NCBI RefSeq assembly: GCF_900115075.1
Contig: NZ_FOVG01000001.1
Span: 992,001-1,056,000, forward strand
Reading direction: 5' to 3'
Length of the DNA: 64,000 nucleotides
Source: Candidatus Pantoea varia
GTDB lineage: Bacteria > Pseudomonadota > Gammaproteobacteria > Enterobacterales > Enterobacteriaceae
In this document: positions 7,679 to 16,988 of the stretch, piece by piece
How the letters are laid out: each line of letters starts with the position of its first letter
Position numbering within the stretch: the first letter of the stretch is position 1
Position numbers and translations under genes: made by a program
The notes under the pieces: model-generated
The model's database searches: none
What the model saw: the letters and a program-made list of their open reading frames with translations, nothing else
What the model was told of the DNA's origin: nothing

Positions 7679-9664
7679 TTAAACGCGGGCAGGATGCTTA
7701 GCCAGCCAATGCCCAAATTGTTCCGCGGGCATTGGTTTTGCGTAATAGTAACCCTGACGCCCATCGACACCACTTTTAAGGACAAACTTCTCTTCGTCCG
7801 GAGTCTCAATACCTTCCGCAATCACCTGCAAATCGAGCGCCTTGGCGACGGCGACGATAGCACGCACCAGCGATTGTGAAACCGGCTGCTTGTTAATATC
7901 GCGGATAAAGCTCTGGTCGAGTTTAATCGCATTGATCGGCACACGCGCCAGCTGAGAAAGCGAAGAGTAACCGGTGCCAAAGTCATCCAGATGGACCTGT
8001 GCGCCCAGCTCCTGGAACTGCTTCATCAACCGCAGGGCTTCGGCTTCATTCTCAATCAGACAGCTTTCAGTCAGCTCGATATCAATCGGACAGTCGGTGA
8101 TATTCCCCTCGTGCAGCGCCTGCTTCAGGTCGGTATAGATGCTTTGATCGATCAGCTGACGAGCCGACACGTTGACGGCGACGCGCAGGAAAATGCCCTG
8201 CTGGCGCCAGAGGATAATCTGCTTCAGCACATTGAGCATCACCCAGCGTCCCAGCGGGACAATCAGTCCCGACTCTTCTGCATAGGGAATGAAATCCGCG
8301 GGAGAGACCAGACCACGCTCAGGTGAGTTCCAGCGCACCAGGGCTTCGGCGCTGCGAACCTGGCCATCGCTGTCGATCTTCGGCTGGTAATGGACCAGCA
8401 GATGATCCAGCTCCAGCGCCTTACGCAGGTTGGTATCCAGCCACAGATACTCAAAGACACGCTGATTCATCTCGGCCGCAAAGACGCAAAACTTGCCGCG
8501 ACCGTTCTCTTTGGCGTGATACATCGCGGTATCCGCATTGCGAATCAGGCTTTCGCGATCCTCGCCATGCAGCGGCGCGAAGGCGATGCCGATAGAACAG
8601 CCGCTGTAAACTTCGATCAGTCCGATTCGGAAAGGCTGACGCAGGCGCTCAAGAATGCGGGAGGACATCGCCTCCAGCGCCGCCTGGCTGGTATGCTCAG
8701 CCAGCACCACAAACTCATCACCACCCAGACGACCCAGCGTCTGGTCTTTACCCAGACAGCTAAGAATCGCCAGGGAGACAGCCTGCAGTAACTGATCGCC
8801 GAACATATGACCGTAGGCGTCATTCACTTTTTTGAAATTATCGAGATCGAGATAGACCACACCGGTCTCATCGCTCTCCGCTCGCTCCAGCGCCAGGCTA
8901 ATCTGTTGATGAATTGCGTTGCGATTAGGCAAACCGGTCACCGTATCGGTGTTTGCCAGCACCCGAAGGCGTTCCTGGGCCCGTCGCTCCTCTGTGATGT
9001 CTGTGCCAGAACAGATGAGGAAAATTTCATTTTTGCCACTGCCGCTGTGAACAAACTTATTACGAAACAAGAACAGTCGCTGGCCCTTTTTGGTTTTAAC
9101 CCAGCGCTCAACCTCATAAGAGTTGCCGTCACGGAAGAAGCCCGCAATGTTGCGTCGCGACTGTGAGGCTTCCTGTTTGGTCATAAACAGCTGAAAGACA
9201 TTGCGGCCAATAACCTCATGCTCATTCAGACCGGTGTATTCTTCACTCAGGCGGTTAAATCGCTGAATATTGCCGCGCTGATCGAGGATCACAATCACGG
9301 AATTGGCTTCAGAAACCACCTGTTCGGCAAATGAAAGACCCAGGGTTAAGTCACGGGCAACCGCTGATGTATCGCCCCAGGCAGAGGCGGTTCCGGCCCA
9401 TGAGGCCTGATTCACTTTGCGCCCGACAAAATGCATTGGCACATCAATGCCCTGCAGAGTCATGCTCAGATTGATACTCGAGGTGATGACCGGCATCGCG
9501 CGGATCATTGCGGCCTGGCCAGGTGTTAACGGCAGGGCGATATTGGTTTGTGACGACTCATCTTCGGCAAAATGCAACGCATCGCTGTCCGCGGTCAGAC
9601 GCCAATGAGGGCTGGTTGTACCAAAAAGAGTGTACAACAACGTTTGCCCGTGTTCATCGGTCAT
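7679..9664 (-). CDS. rpfR: RpfR: DSF-sensing PAS-GGDEF-EAL c-di-GMP enzyme
   Basis: Protein of 661 aa, the length of E. coli PdeR (Gmr/YciR). Domains in order: an N-terminal RpfF-interaction region (about 1-95), a PAS domain (about 110-225) that binds the fatty-acid signal in RpfR, a GGDEF domain with intact GGDEF at 314-318, and an EAL domain with EAL at 440-442 and QVIAEGIET further on. Signal binding is known to stimulate c-di-GMP breakdown in RpfR. GGAGGAAG precedes the start. Pairing with rpfF makes RpfR the right name here; it is also the native neighbour of rnb. Confidence 0.93.
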   Translation of the reverse strand: MTDEHGQTLLYTLFGTTSPHWRLTADSDALHFAEDESSQTNIALPLTPGQAAMIRAMPVITSSINLSMTLQGIDVPMHFVGRKVNQASWAGTASAWGDTSAVARDLTLGLSFAEQVVSEANSVIVILDQRGNIQRFNRLSEEYTGLNEHEVIGRNVFQLFMTKQEASQSRRNIAGFFRDGNSYEVERWVKTKKGQRLFLFRNKFVHSGSGKNEIFLICSGTDITEERRAQERLRVLANTDTVTGLPNRNAIHQQISLALERAESDETGVVYLDLDNFKKVNDAYGHMFGDQLLQAVSLAILSCLGKDQTLGRLGGDEFVVLAEHTSQAALEAMSSRILERLRQPFRIGLIEVYSGCSIGIAFAPLHGEDRESLIRNADTAMYHAKENGRGKFCVFAAEMNQRVFEYLWLDTNLRKALELDHLLVHYQPKIDSDGQVRSAEALVRWNSPERGLVSPADFIPYAEESGLIVPLGRWVMLNVLKQIILWRQQGIFLRVAVNVSARQLIDQSIYTDLKQALHEGNITDCPIDIELTESCLIENEAEALRLMKQFQELGAQVHLDDFGTGYSSLSQLARVPINAIKLDQSFIRDINKQPVSQSLVRAIVAVAKALDLQVIAEGIETPDEEKFVLKSGVDGRQGYYYAKPMPAEQFGHWLAKHPARV

Positions 9665-9787
9665 GGAAACTTCCTCCGGGAAGTGCTCTGCAGGCGTTAT
9701 CTCATTATTTTAGCAACAGTATTCATCATCTGATGCAAGCACAAGATGCAAACCGAATATATTTTCCCATCCAGATAAGAATGGCAC

Positions 9788-9812
9788 AAAAAAGCCCCGG
9801 CTGAGCGGGGCT
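9788..9812 (-). terminator. Terminator after the cstA operon
   Basis: Stem AGCCCCG (9793-9799) and CGGGGCT (9806-9812); on the minus strand it is followed by six T residues (complement of 9788-9793). It ends the cstA and YbdD-like transcript. Confidence 0.88.
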
Positions 9813-9823
9813 GTTGAGTCTGT

Positions 9824-10114
9824 TCAGCAGGGGCATTTGCCCAGTTTACCCGCCTGGCTGGGGAAGCGGGCATCCAGACAGTAACGGTGGAAATCCCGCT
9901 CATTCATCGGCGGCTGATCAGGATGATGAAGTCGCATATGCTGCAGATATTTTTGATAATCCTGCACGCCGACCATTAAGCGAAAGCACTGCTGCAGGCC
10001 GCGCCAGAATCCGCGCCAGCTGAACGCCTGCGGCTGTGCCGGAGCAGCGGGGTGGCAGCGGATAATCTGCCACTTTCCCTGTGGAAGGTGGGCCTGATAG
10101 ATAGCATCAGACAT
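9824..10114 (-). CDS. YbdD/YjiX-family small protein (DUF466)
   Basis: Protein of 96 aa whose second half (FRLMVGVQDYQKYLQHMRLHH and the following PDQPPMNERDFHRY) matches the YbdD/YjiX family that always sits behind CstA-type transporters and is needed for their activity. The first 43 residues are longer than in E. coli YbdD or YjiX (65-67 aa), and the usual C-terminal double cysteine appears as CPC. The start overlaps the end of cstA by 8 bp, so translation is coupled. No better internal start is present. Confidence 0.85.
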   Translation of the reverse strand: MSDAIYQAHLPQGKWQIIRCHPAAPAQPQAFSWRGFWRGLQQCFRLMVGVQDYQKYLQHMRLHHPDQPPMNERDFHRYCLDARFPSQAGKLGKCPC

Positions 10115-12176
10115 GACGCACCTCCTTATTACGCATTGCTACCGGCGTCTCGCTGGTGGTCGGCACCGTACTGTTCAGCGCACGACGAATGACAAAGAAT
10201 GCCGAGATCATCATCGTCACCGCCACCAGCATAAAGAAGGCGCACAGCGCGGCGTTAATCTGATTGCTAAACACGATGGTCTGCATATCCGCCACGCTTT
10301 TTGCTGGCGCGATGATCACGCCCTCATCCAGCCCTTTACGGAACTTATTGGCCTGTGCCAGGAAGCCGATAGCCGGTTTTTCATGGAAGATTTTCTGCCA
10401 GCCTGCGGTCATAGAGGTGATAAACAGCCAGACGGTCGGCAGGATGGTCACCCAGGCGTAACGCTGCTTTTTCATTTTGAACAGCACCACGGTGCCGAGA
10501 ATCAGCGCCATCGACGCCAGCATCTGATTACCGATACCAAACAGTGGCCACAGGGTGTTAATGCCGCCCAGTGGATCGACCACGCCCTGATAGACAAAGA
10601 AGCCCCAGCCCGCGACCGCGACGGTCGTGCCTGCCATATTGCCGAGCCAGGAGCGGTTGTTCGCCATAGAAGGCACCACGGTGCCAACAAGATCCTGCAC
10701 CATAAAACGGCAGGCGCGGGTTCCGGCATCAACGGCGGTCAGGATAAACAGCGCTTCAAACAGGATGGCAAAGTGATACCAGAACGCCATCATCGCCCGG
10801 CTATTAAAGATCTCGGTAATGATGTGGGCCATGCCCACGGCGAAGGTCGGCGCGCCACCTGCGCGGGAGAGAATCGAGCCTTCACCCACGTCGCGGGCGA
10901 TGCCGCTCAGCATTTCTGGCGTGACGACAAAACCCCAGCCGTTGATCACCTGAGAGGCGCTTTCAACCGTGGTGCCAATCAGCGCAGCGGGTGAGTTCAT
11001 GGCAAAGTAGACGCCCGGATCCAGCACCGAGGCACAAATCAGCGCCATGATCGCCACAAAAGACTCCATCAGCATCGCGCCATAACCAATAAAGCGGATA
11101 TGACTTTCCCGCTCAATCAGTTTTGGCGTGGTGCCGCTGGAGACCAGCGCGTGGAAGCCGGAGATCGCGCCGCAGGCGATGGTAATAAACAGGAACGGGA
11201 ACATCGCGCCGGAGAATACCGGGCCGGTGCCGTCAATAAATTTGGTGACCGCCGGCATTTTCATTTCTGGCATGGCGAAGACGATGCCCACTGCCAGACC
11301 GACAATCACGCCGATTTTAAGGAAGGTCGAAAGATAGTCGCGCGGAGCCAGCAGCAGCCAGACCGGCAGCACGGAGGCAATAAAGCCGTAGATTACCAGC
11401 ACCCAGGTCAGCGAGGTGCCTTTCAGGGTAAAGAAGGGCCCCCAGTAAGGATGCTGTGCCACGTCGCCGCCATAGATAATCGCCGCCATCATCAGCACAA
11501 AGCCAATCAGTGACACTTCGGCGATTTTACCGGGACGGATAAAGCGCATGTAGACGCCCATAAACAGCGCAATCGGAATGGTGGCCGCGATGGTAAACAG
11601 GCCCCACGGGCTGTTCGCCAGCGCCTTGACCACCACCAGCGCCAGCGCTGACAGGATAATGATCATTACGCCCAGCGCGCCGAGCATCGTCACTACACCG
11701 GCAAACGCGCCCAGCTCCTGGCGCGCCATCTCGCCCAGCGAACGGCCATCACGGCGGGTTGAGATAAACAGGATCAGGAAGTCCTGTACCGCGCCCGCCA
11801 GCATCACCCCAACCAGGATCCAGATGGTGCCCGGCAGAAAGCCCATCTGCGCCGCCAGAATCGGACCGACCAGCGGGCCGGCACCGGCAATGGCCGCGAA
11901 GTGGTGGCCAAACAGCACCCATTTATTGGTCGGGACATAATCCAGTCCGTCGCTCAGCCGCTCGGCAGGCGTCATCCGGCGGTCGTCCAGTTCGAAAATA
12001 TTGCGGGCGATAAACAGGCTGTAGAAGCGATAAGCAATGCTGTAACAGGCGACAGCGGCTATCACCAGCCAGACGGCGTTGACGTGTTCGCCGCGGCTGA
12101 GGGCCAGCATGGCGAAAGCGCCCGCGCCGATTAACGCCACCACTAACCAGATCACACTGGTTTTGACGTTTTTCAT
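10107..12176 (-). CDS. cstA: CstA-family carbon-starvation transporter (pyruvate/peptide)
   Basis: Polytopic inner-membrane protein of 689 aa, like E. coli CstA and BtsT (YjiY), which take up pyruvate and possibly peptides when carbon is scarce. Characteristic stretches are LFGHHFAAIAGAGPLVGP near residue 90, SGFHALVSSGTTPK near 345, and VDPLGGINTLWPLFG near 530. By eye it is about equally close to CstA and BtsT, so the exact orthologue is open. AAGGAG precedes the start. The YbdD-like gene overlaps its end. Only a half CRP-like site (TGTGAAGCGGGGTACA, about 12281-12296) is visible upstream. Confidence 0.88.
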   Translation of the reverse strand: MKNVKTSVIWLVVALIGAGAFAMLALSRGEHVNAVWLVIAAVACYSIAYRFYSLFIARNIFELDDRRMTPAERLSDGLDYVPTNKWVLFGHHFAAIAGAGPLVGPILAAQMGFLPGTIWILVGVMLAGAVQDFLILFISTRRDGRSLGEMARQELGAFAGVVTMLGALGVMIIILSALALVVVKALANSPWGLFTIAATIPIALFMGVYMRFIRPGKIAEVSLIGFVLMMAAIIYGGDVAQHPYWGPFFTLKGTSLTWVLVIYGFIASVLPVWLLLAPRDYLSTFLKIGVIVGLAVGIVFAMPEMKMPAVTKFIDGTGPVFSGAMFPFLFITIACGAISGFHALVSSGTTPKLIERESHIRFIGYGAMLMESFVAIMALICASVLDPGVYFAMNSPAALIGTTVESASQVINGWGFVVTPEMLSGIARDVGEGSILSRAGGAPTFAVGMAHIITEIFNSRAMMAFWYHFAILFEALFILTAVDAGTRACRFMVQDLVGTVVPSMANNRSWLGNMAGTTVAVAGWGFFVYQGVVDPLGGINTLWPLFGIGNQMLASMALILGTVVLFKMKKQRYAWVTILPTVWLFITSMTAGWQKIFHEKPAIGFLAQANKFRKGLDEGVIIAPAKSVADMQTIVFSNQINAALCAFFMLVAVTMMISAFFVIRRALNSTVPTTSETPVAMRNKEVRHV

Positions 12177-12325
12177 GACTAACTCCTTGTGAGGACCGAG
12201 AGGAAAGCGATCGAAAACAACGAGTTAAACTTAATGTAATGGAATGTAAGTGAAAGTTAATCAGTAGAGAAGTGTGAAGCGGGGTACAAATTTAACTTTT
12301 TTGCAACGCGGGCGGGGCGGTAACA

Positions 12326-12350
12326 GGCGGGATAACCAGGTTATCCCGCC
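12326..12350. terminator. Perfect hairpin between cstA promoter and rnb end
   Basis: Stem GGCGGGATAAC (12326-12336) and GTTATCCCGCC (12340-12350), loop CAG. It lies 27 bp past the rnb stop. There is no T run on either side, so it may protect or end the rnb message with help from Rho. Confidence 0.5.
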
Positions 12351-12376
12351 AGATAGAGGGCTTAAACGGGCGTGAT

Positions 12377-14311
12377 TCAGACGGCGGGACGGGCCACGAC
12401 GCTGCGGGTTTCCATGCGGACTTCGGCGATGGTGACATCAATCACGTCAGTGACACGGTAAACCACTTCACCTTTGATCTGTACGCTGCCATTTTCCTGG
12501 CTTAAGACCATCTCATCACGCACCGCGTGAATGAACGGTGCCGGAATAAAGGCAACCGCGCCAAACTCAACCAGGCGAACACGCATGCCGCCGCGGGACA
12601 CATCGATAATCTCGGCACTGAAACGACGGTCGGTGGCCGCGAACGGTGCCAGATAACGGGCGTAGAGCCAGTCGCCGACATCACGTTCCGCCATCCGGTT
12701 CAGGCGACGGCGCTCACTCATCGTCACCGTCAGCGCATCGTCCGGACGCGCGATCTGCTCACCGCGAATAATCGCTTTCAGCAGACGATGGTTAATCATG
12801 TCGCCGAACTTACGAATCGGTGAGGTCCAGGTGGCGTAAGCCTCAAGGCCCAGACCGAAGTGCGGGCCTGGCTCGGTGCTGATCTCAGCGAAGGTCTGGA
12901 ATCGACGGATCCGGCTGTCGAGGAACTGGGTCGGCAGGGCGTCCAGCTCACGACGCAGCACGCGGAAACCTTCTAACGTGGTGATCGCCTGCGCATCCAC
13001 GGTAATACCGTGATTAGCCAGCACGGCGGCGGCCTGTTCAGCATTGGTGGCATCAAAACCGGCATGGACGTTATAGATACCAAAGCCGAGACGTTCACGC
13101 AGCACTTTCGCCGCACAGACGTTTGCCAGAATCATCGACTCTTCGACGATGCGGTTGGCGATGCGGCGAGGCTCTGCCACGATCTCCAGCACTTCACCTT
13201 TTTCACCCAGCAGGAAGCGGTAATCCGGGCGGTCTTTAAACACCAGCGCGTGGGTCTGACGCCACTCGCTGCGCGCCAGACAGAGGCGGTGCAGCAGACG
13301 AAGCTGTTCAGCAATCGCCTCACTCTCCGGCTGCCAGGTGCCGCTGTTTTCCAGCCAGTCAGAGACGTCGTCATAAGCCAGCTTGGCTTTTGACTCGATC
13401 CAGGCGGCAAAGAACTCGGTGTCATCACCTAAGGTGCCATCGGCTGCCACCGTGACGCGGCAGGCCAGCGCCGGACGGCGCACATTCGGGCGCAGCGAGC
13501 AGACATCATCAGAAAGTTCGCGCGGCAGCATCGGGATGTTAAAGCCCGGCAGGTAGTTGGTAAACGCACGCTGTGCCGCCAGCTTATCGAGCTGACTGCC
13601 TTCCGCCACATAGGCGGTCGGATCGGCGATAGCGATGATCAGACGCAGGCTGCCATCGTCCTGTGTTTCCACATAGAGCGCATCATCCATATCCTGGGTG
13701 CTGGCGCTGTCGATGGTGACGAAATCCAGCGCGGTCAGATCTTCACGCGTCAGATTTTCATCCATCATCTCCCCAAAGCTGACATCGGGCGCTTCACGCT
13801 CAAGGTTATGACGCGACAGCGTCACCCACCACGGCGCAAGATGGTCATCAGCTTTGACAATAAAATCGGTAAGTTCGGCATAAAAGCCGCGATCGCCTTT
13901 TAACGGATGGCGACGCATTTCTGCCACTGCCCAGTCGCCATTCTCAAATTCATGGCTGACATCGCGCGCAGGGCGACACTGGATCGCATCCTTCAGCAGG
14001 GGATGATCGGGCACAATCGACAGGCGATCGTCTTTCTTCTGTACCCGGCCAACAAAGCGGCTCAGGAACGGCTCAACCAGGGTTTCCGGCTCAGCGCTTT
14101 CGCGATCTTTATCGCTGTGGATCACGGCGGTAATACGATCACCGTGCATCACTTTCTTCATCTGCGGTGGCGGAATGAAGTAACTTTTTTGCGCATCGAC
14201 TTCCAGAAAGCCGAAGCCTTTTTCAGTGCCTTTTACGACGCCTTCAGCACGAGGCGTTTGCGAATGGAGCTTCTGTTTCAGCTGCGCGAGCAGCGGGTTA
14301 TCCTGGAACAT
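12377..14311 (-). CDS. rnb: Exoribonuclease II
   Basis: Processive 3'-to-5' single-strand exoribonuclease, 644 aa from the ATG at 14311, exactly the E. coli length. The N-terminus [20 protein letters not shown] is nearly identical to E. coli RNase II; a longer in-frame start at 14380 is not conserved. Cold-shock domains occupy about 1-170, the RNB catalytic core about 190-530 with [14 protein letters not shown] carrying the metal-binding aspartates, and a C-terminal S1 domain ends in VRMETRS. It is followed on the same strand by cstA and then rpfR. Confidence 0.96.
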   Translation of the reverse strand: MFQDNPLLAQLKQKLHSQTPRAEGVVKGTEKGFGFLEVDAQKSYFIPPPQMKKVMHGDRITAVIHSDKDRESAEPETLVEPFLSRFVGRVQKKDDRLSIVPDHPLLKDAIQCRPARDVSHEFENGDWAVAEMRRHPLKGDRGFYAELTDFIVKADDHLAPWWVTLSRHNLEREAPDVSFGEMMDENLTREDLTALDFVTIDSASTQDMDDALYVETQDDGSLRLIIAIADPTAYVAEGSQLDKLAAQRAFTNYLPGFNIPMLPRELSDDVCSLRPNVRRPALACRVTVAADGTLGDDTEFFAAWIESKAKLAYDDVSDWLENSGTWQPESEAIAEQLRLLHRLCLARSEWRQTHALVFKDRPDYRFLLGEKGEVLEIVAEPRRIANRIVEESMILANVCAAKVLRERLGFGIYNVHAGFDATNAEQAAAVLANHGITVDAQAITTLEGFRVLRRELDALPTQFLDSRIRRFQTFAEISTEPGPHFGLGLEAYATWTSPIRKFGDMINHRLLKAIIRGEQIARPDDALTVTMSERRRLNRMAERDVGDWLYARYLAPFAATDRRFSAEIIDVSRGGMRVRLVEFGAVAFIPAPFIHAVRDEMVLSQENGSVQIKGEVVYRVTDVIDVTIAEVRMETRSVVARPAV

Positions 14312-14378
14312 AATTTTTACGTTTCGTTGGCTGATTGCGGCTGACAGTTTTACGCGAATCAACGTCGCGCGGCAAGGC

Positions 14379-14403
14379 AAAAAGCCGGACGAGCCGGCTT
14401 TTT
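14379..14403 (-). terminator. Bidirectional terminator before rnb
   Basis: AAAAAGCCGG ... CCGGCTTTTT: stem AAGCCGG (14382-14388) and CCGGCTT (14394-14400) flanked by A and T runs. It ends the ydeP-like gene on the minus strand and would also stop plus-strand reads. Confidence 0.85.
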
Positions 14404-14424
14404 AGGGGGGGAGTGAAAGGGCTG

Positions 14425-16728
14425 TCAGGCGATGCGCTGATCGGCCAGTGCCGAAGACAGTTCCAGCTTCACCGGCACCGATTTTGAGGTCGGTGTCCCA
14501 CTGTCATCACCAAAGCTGTTCAGCGGCACCAGCGGGTTGGTTTCCGGATAATAGGCCGCCAGGTTACCGCGCGGAATATTGTAGGGAACCAGTTTGAATC
14601 CACTGACGCGACGGGTAATGCCATCATTCCACAGCGTTTCGATATCGACATTCTGGCCTTCGGTAAAGCCCAGGTCTGCCATATCGTCCGGGTTGATGAA
14701 CACCACTTCACGCTGACCAAACACGCCACGGTAACGGTCATCAAGGCCGTAAATCGTGGTGTTGTACTGGTCGTGTGAACGCAGCGTCTGCAGAGTGAAT
14801 GGCACTTCCTGATCCAGATTCGGGAACAGTGAGGTCGGGAGTGCCGAGGCGTTGAACTCCGCTTTCTGGCTCGGCGTATTGAAGCGCAACTCGGCAGCCG
14901 CGTTCCCCAGATAGAATCCGCCCGGGATATCGCATCGGGTGTTGAAGTCGGCAAAGCCCGGAATCGTCGCCGCGATATGCTCACGAATCAGGTTGTAATC
15001 ACCGGCCAGCTCGCGCCATTTCACCTTTTCATCACCCAGCACCGCCTGCGCGATACCGGCAACAATCCAGGTCTCAGAACGCTGCGTTTCTGCCAGCGGA
15101 ATACCAATCCCTTCAGAGGCGTGCACCATGCTGAAGGAGTCTTCCACGGTAATAAACTGATTCCCGGTCGCCTGCAGATCGCGTTCGGTGCGGCCCAGCG
15201 TTGGCAGAATCAGACCTGCGTGACCCGGCACCAGATGGCTGCGGTTCAGTTTGGTGCTGATATGTACGGTCAGTCCACAGCGTGACATCGCCTCTTCGGT
15301 GCGCGGTGAATCCGGTGCTGCCGCGGCCAGGTTGCCACCCAGCGCGATCAGCACTTTCACTTCATCACGCAGCATCGCGTTCAGCGCTTCAACGGTGTTG
15401 TGGCCCGCTGCACGCGGTGGCTCGAAATTGAAATGATTACCCAGCGCGTCCAGGAAGGCTTTAGCTGGTTTCTCATCGATGCCCATTGTGCGGTTACCCT
15501 GCACGTTGCTGTGACCGCGAACCGGGCAGAGGCCTGCCCCTTTTTTGCCCAACTGACCAAACAGCAACTGCAGGTTAGTGATTTCGCGAACCGTGTCGAC
15601 CGAGTGTTTGTGCTGGGTGATGCCCATCGCCCAGGTACAGATCACCCGGTCAGCGCTCTGGTAGATCGCCGCAGCTTCACGGATCTGCGCCTGCGTCAGG
15701 CCAGACTGCGCCACAATCTGCATCCAGCTGGTGTTATCCACCGCGTCGAGATAGGCCTCAATGCCGTTGGTTTTGGCATTGATAAAGGTCTGGTCAAACA
15801 GGCCACTTTCACCGGCTTCCAGACGCGCGCGATGGGTCTCCAGCAGGGATTTCACCATACCGCGCACTGCGGCCATATCACCGCCCAGGTTTGGCTGGTA
15901 ATAAGACGAGCTGATGTTGCCCGCTTTCGAGGTCACGACTTCCAGCGGCTTCTGCGGATCGGCAAAACGTTCCAGACCGCGTTCGCGCAGGGTATTGAAG
16001 GTGACGATCTTCGCACCATGATCGGCAGCATGACGCAGGCTGTGCAGCATACGCGGATGGTTGGTGCCGGGATTCTGACCGAAGACGAAAATCGCATCGG
16101 CGTGATCGAAATCATCCAGACGAATGGTGCCTTTACCGACGCCAATACTGCGCTTCAGACCGGTGCCGCTGGCTTCGTGGCACATGTTAGAGCAGTCAGG
16201 GAAGTTATTGGTGCCCATCAGACGACCAAACAGCTGATAGAGCCAGGAGGCTTCATTGCTGGCGCGACCGGAGGTGTAAAGCTCCATCTGGTTCGGATGA
16301 TCCATCGCCTTGATGTGCTGCGCGATCAGCGCAAACGCATCATCCCAGCTGATAGGTTCATAGTGGTCAGTTTCGGCGTTGTAGCGCAGTGGATGGGTCA
16401 GACGTCCCTGATACTCCAGGAAGTAATCACTCTGGGTGTAGAGCGTGGTCACGCTATGTTTAGCGAAAAAGTCAGTGTCGACCATGCGGCGTGTCGCTTC
16501 CCAGGTGACCGCTTTGGCCCCGTTTTCGCAGAAGCTGAAGGTACTTTTATTGTCATCACCCCAGGCGCAGCCCGGACAGTCAAAACCGCGTGCTTTATTC
16601 ATGCGCATCAGGTTGCGCATATTTTTCAAGGCCGCTTTGCTGTCAAGAACGAAACGCGTCGTGGCTTCCAGTGAACCCCAGCCGCCCGCAGCCGCGCGAT
16701 AGGGTTTGATTTGGCGTTTAAATTTCAT
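14425..16728 (-). CDS. ydeP: YdeP/FdhF-family molybdopterin oxidoreductase
   Basis: Protein of 767 aa resembling E. coli YdeP (about 759 aa), a molybdenum-dependent oxidoreductase linked to acid resistance. The N-terminal block RAAAGGWGSL, then GFDCPGCAW (C51, C54) and C67, are shared. The middle carries FYTSGR-like YTSGRASNEASWLYQLF and GQNPGTNHPRM. The C-terminal part has RSHDQYNTTIYGLDDRYRGV. Substrate is unknown. No signal peptide is seen, so it is probably cytoplasmic. The gene is monocistronic with a terminator behind it. The orthology to ydeP rather than another family member is from memory. Confidence 0.85.
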   Translation of the reverse strand: MKFKRQIKPYRAAAGGWGSLEATTRFVLDSKAALKNMRNLMRMNKARGFDCPGCAWGDDNKSTFSFCENGAKAVTWEATRRMVDTDFFAKHSVTTLYTQSDYFLEYQGRLTHPLRYNAETDHYEPISWDDAFALIAQHIKAMDHPNQMELYTSGRASNEASWLYQLFGRLMGTNNFPDCSNMCHEASGTGLKRSIGVGKGTIRLDDFDHADAIFVFGQNPGTNHPRMLHSLRHAADHGAKIVTFNTLRERGLERFADPQKPLEVVTSKAGNISSSYYQPNLGGDMAAVRGMVKSLLETHRARLEAGESGLFDQTFINAKTNGIEAYLDAVDNTSWMQIVAQSGLTQAQIREAAAIYQSADRVICTWAMGITQHKHSVDTVREITNLQLLFGQLGKKGAGLCPVRGHSNVQGNRTMGIDEKPAKAFLDALGNHFNFEPPRAAGHNTVEALNAMLRDEVKVLIALGGNLAAAAPDSPRTEEAMSRCGLTVHISTKLNRSHLVPGHAGLILPTLGRTERDLQATGNQFITVEDSFSMVHASEGIGIPLAETQRSETWIVAGIAQAVLGDEKVKWRELAGDYNLIREHIAATIPGFADFNTRCDIPGGFYLGNAAAELRFNTPSQKAEFNASALPTSLFPNLDQEVPFTLQTLRSHDQYNTTIYGLDDRYRGVFGQREVVFINPDDMADLGFTEGQNVDIETLWNDGITRRVSGFKLVPYNIPRGNLAAYYPETNPLVPLNSFGDDSGTPTSKSVPVKLELSSALADQRIA

Positions 16729-16884
16729 ATTGAGTGCAGGCTTTTATAGTAGGAATTATTGTTTGATGTTTGTTATCAGGTTATAGCCTGATGGTGAAGG
16801 GAAGTCTGCAGTTATCCTCATACCTTGTCTAATTGATTGACATAATGGTGCGATAGCTGGCGTTTATCGTGCATCGGCCAGAAA

Positions 16885-16900
16885 TGTGATGGTGGTCAGA
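16885..16900. promoter_or_regulatory. CRP site upstream of the PTS gene
   Basis: TGTGA (16885-16889), six bases, TCAGA (16896-16900), flanked by AAA and TTT, differs from the CRP consensus TGTGA-N6-TCACA by one base. It is about 90 bp before the PTS start, a fitting place for catabolite activation. Confidence 0.6.
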
Positions 16901-16988
16901 TTTTACCCGCCTTTAACCTGTTGATAACGGGAGTTCTTCTCACAACAGGCTAATACTTTCTGTTCACTATCAGAGAGGGCGCCACTCC

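Noticed and set aside
10113..10994. Plus-strand open frame of 293 codons
   Set aside because: Antisense to cstA; composition (many H, Q, R) is that of a shadow frame.
12281..12296. CRP site for cstA
   Set aside because: Only one half (TGTGA) fits; the other half (GTACA) is too weak to call as a feature.
15400..16674. Long plus-strand open frame of about 424 codons
   Set aside because: It lies wholly inside the ydeP-like gene on the other strand. GC-rich codons on one strand leave few stops on the other; no ribosome binding site or family pattern is seen.
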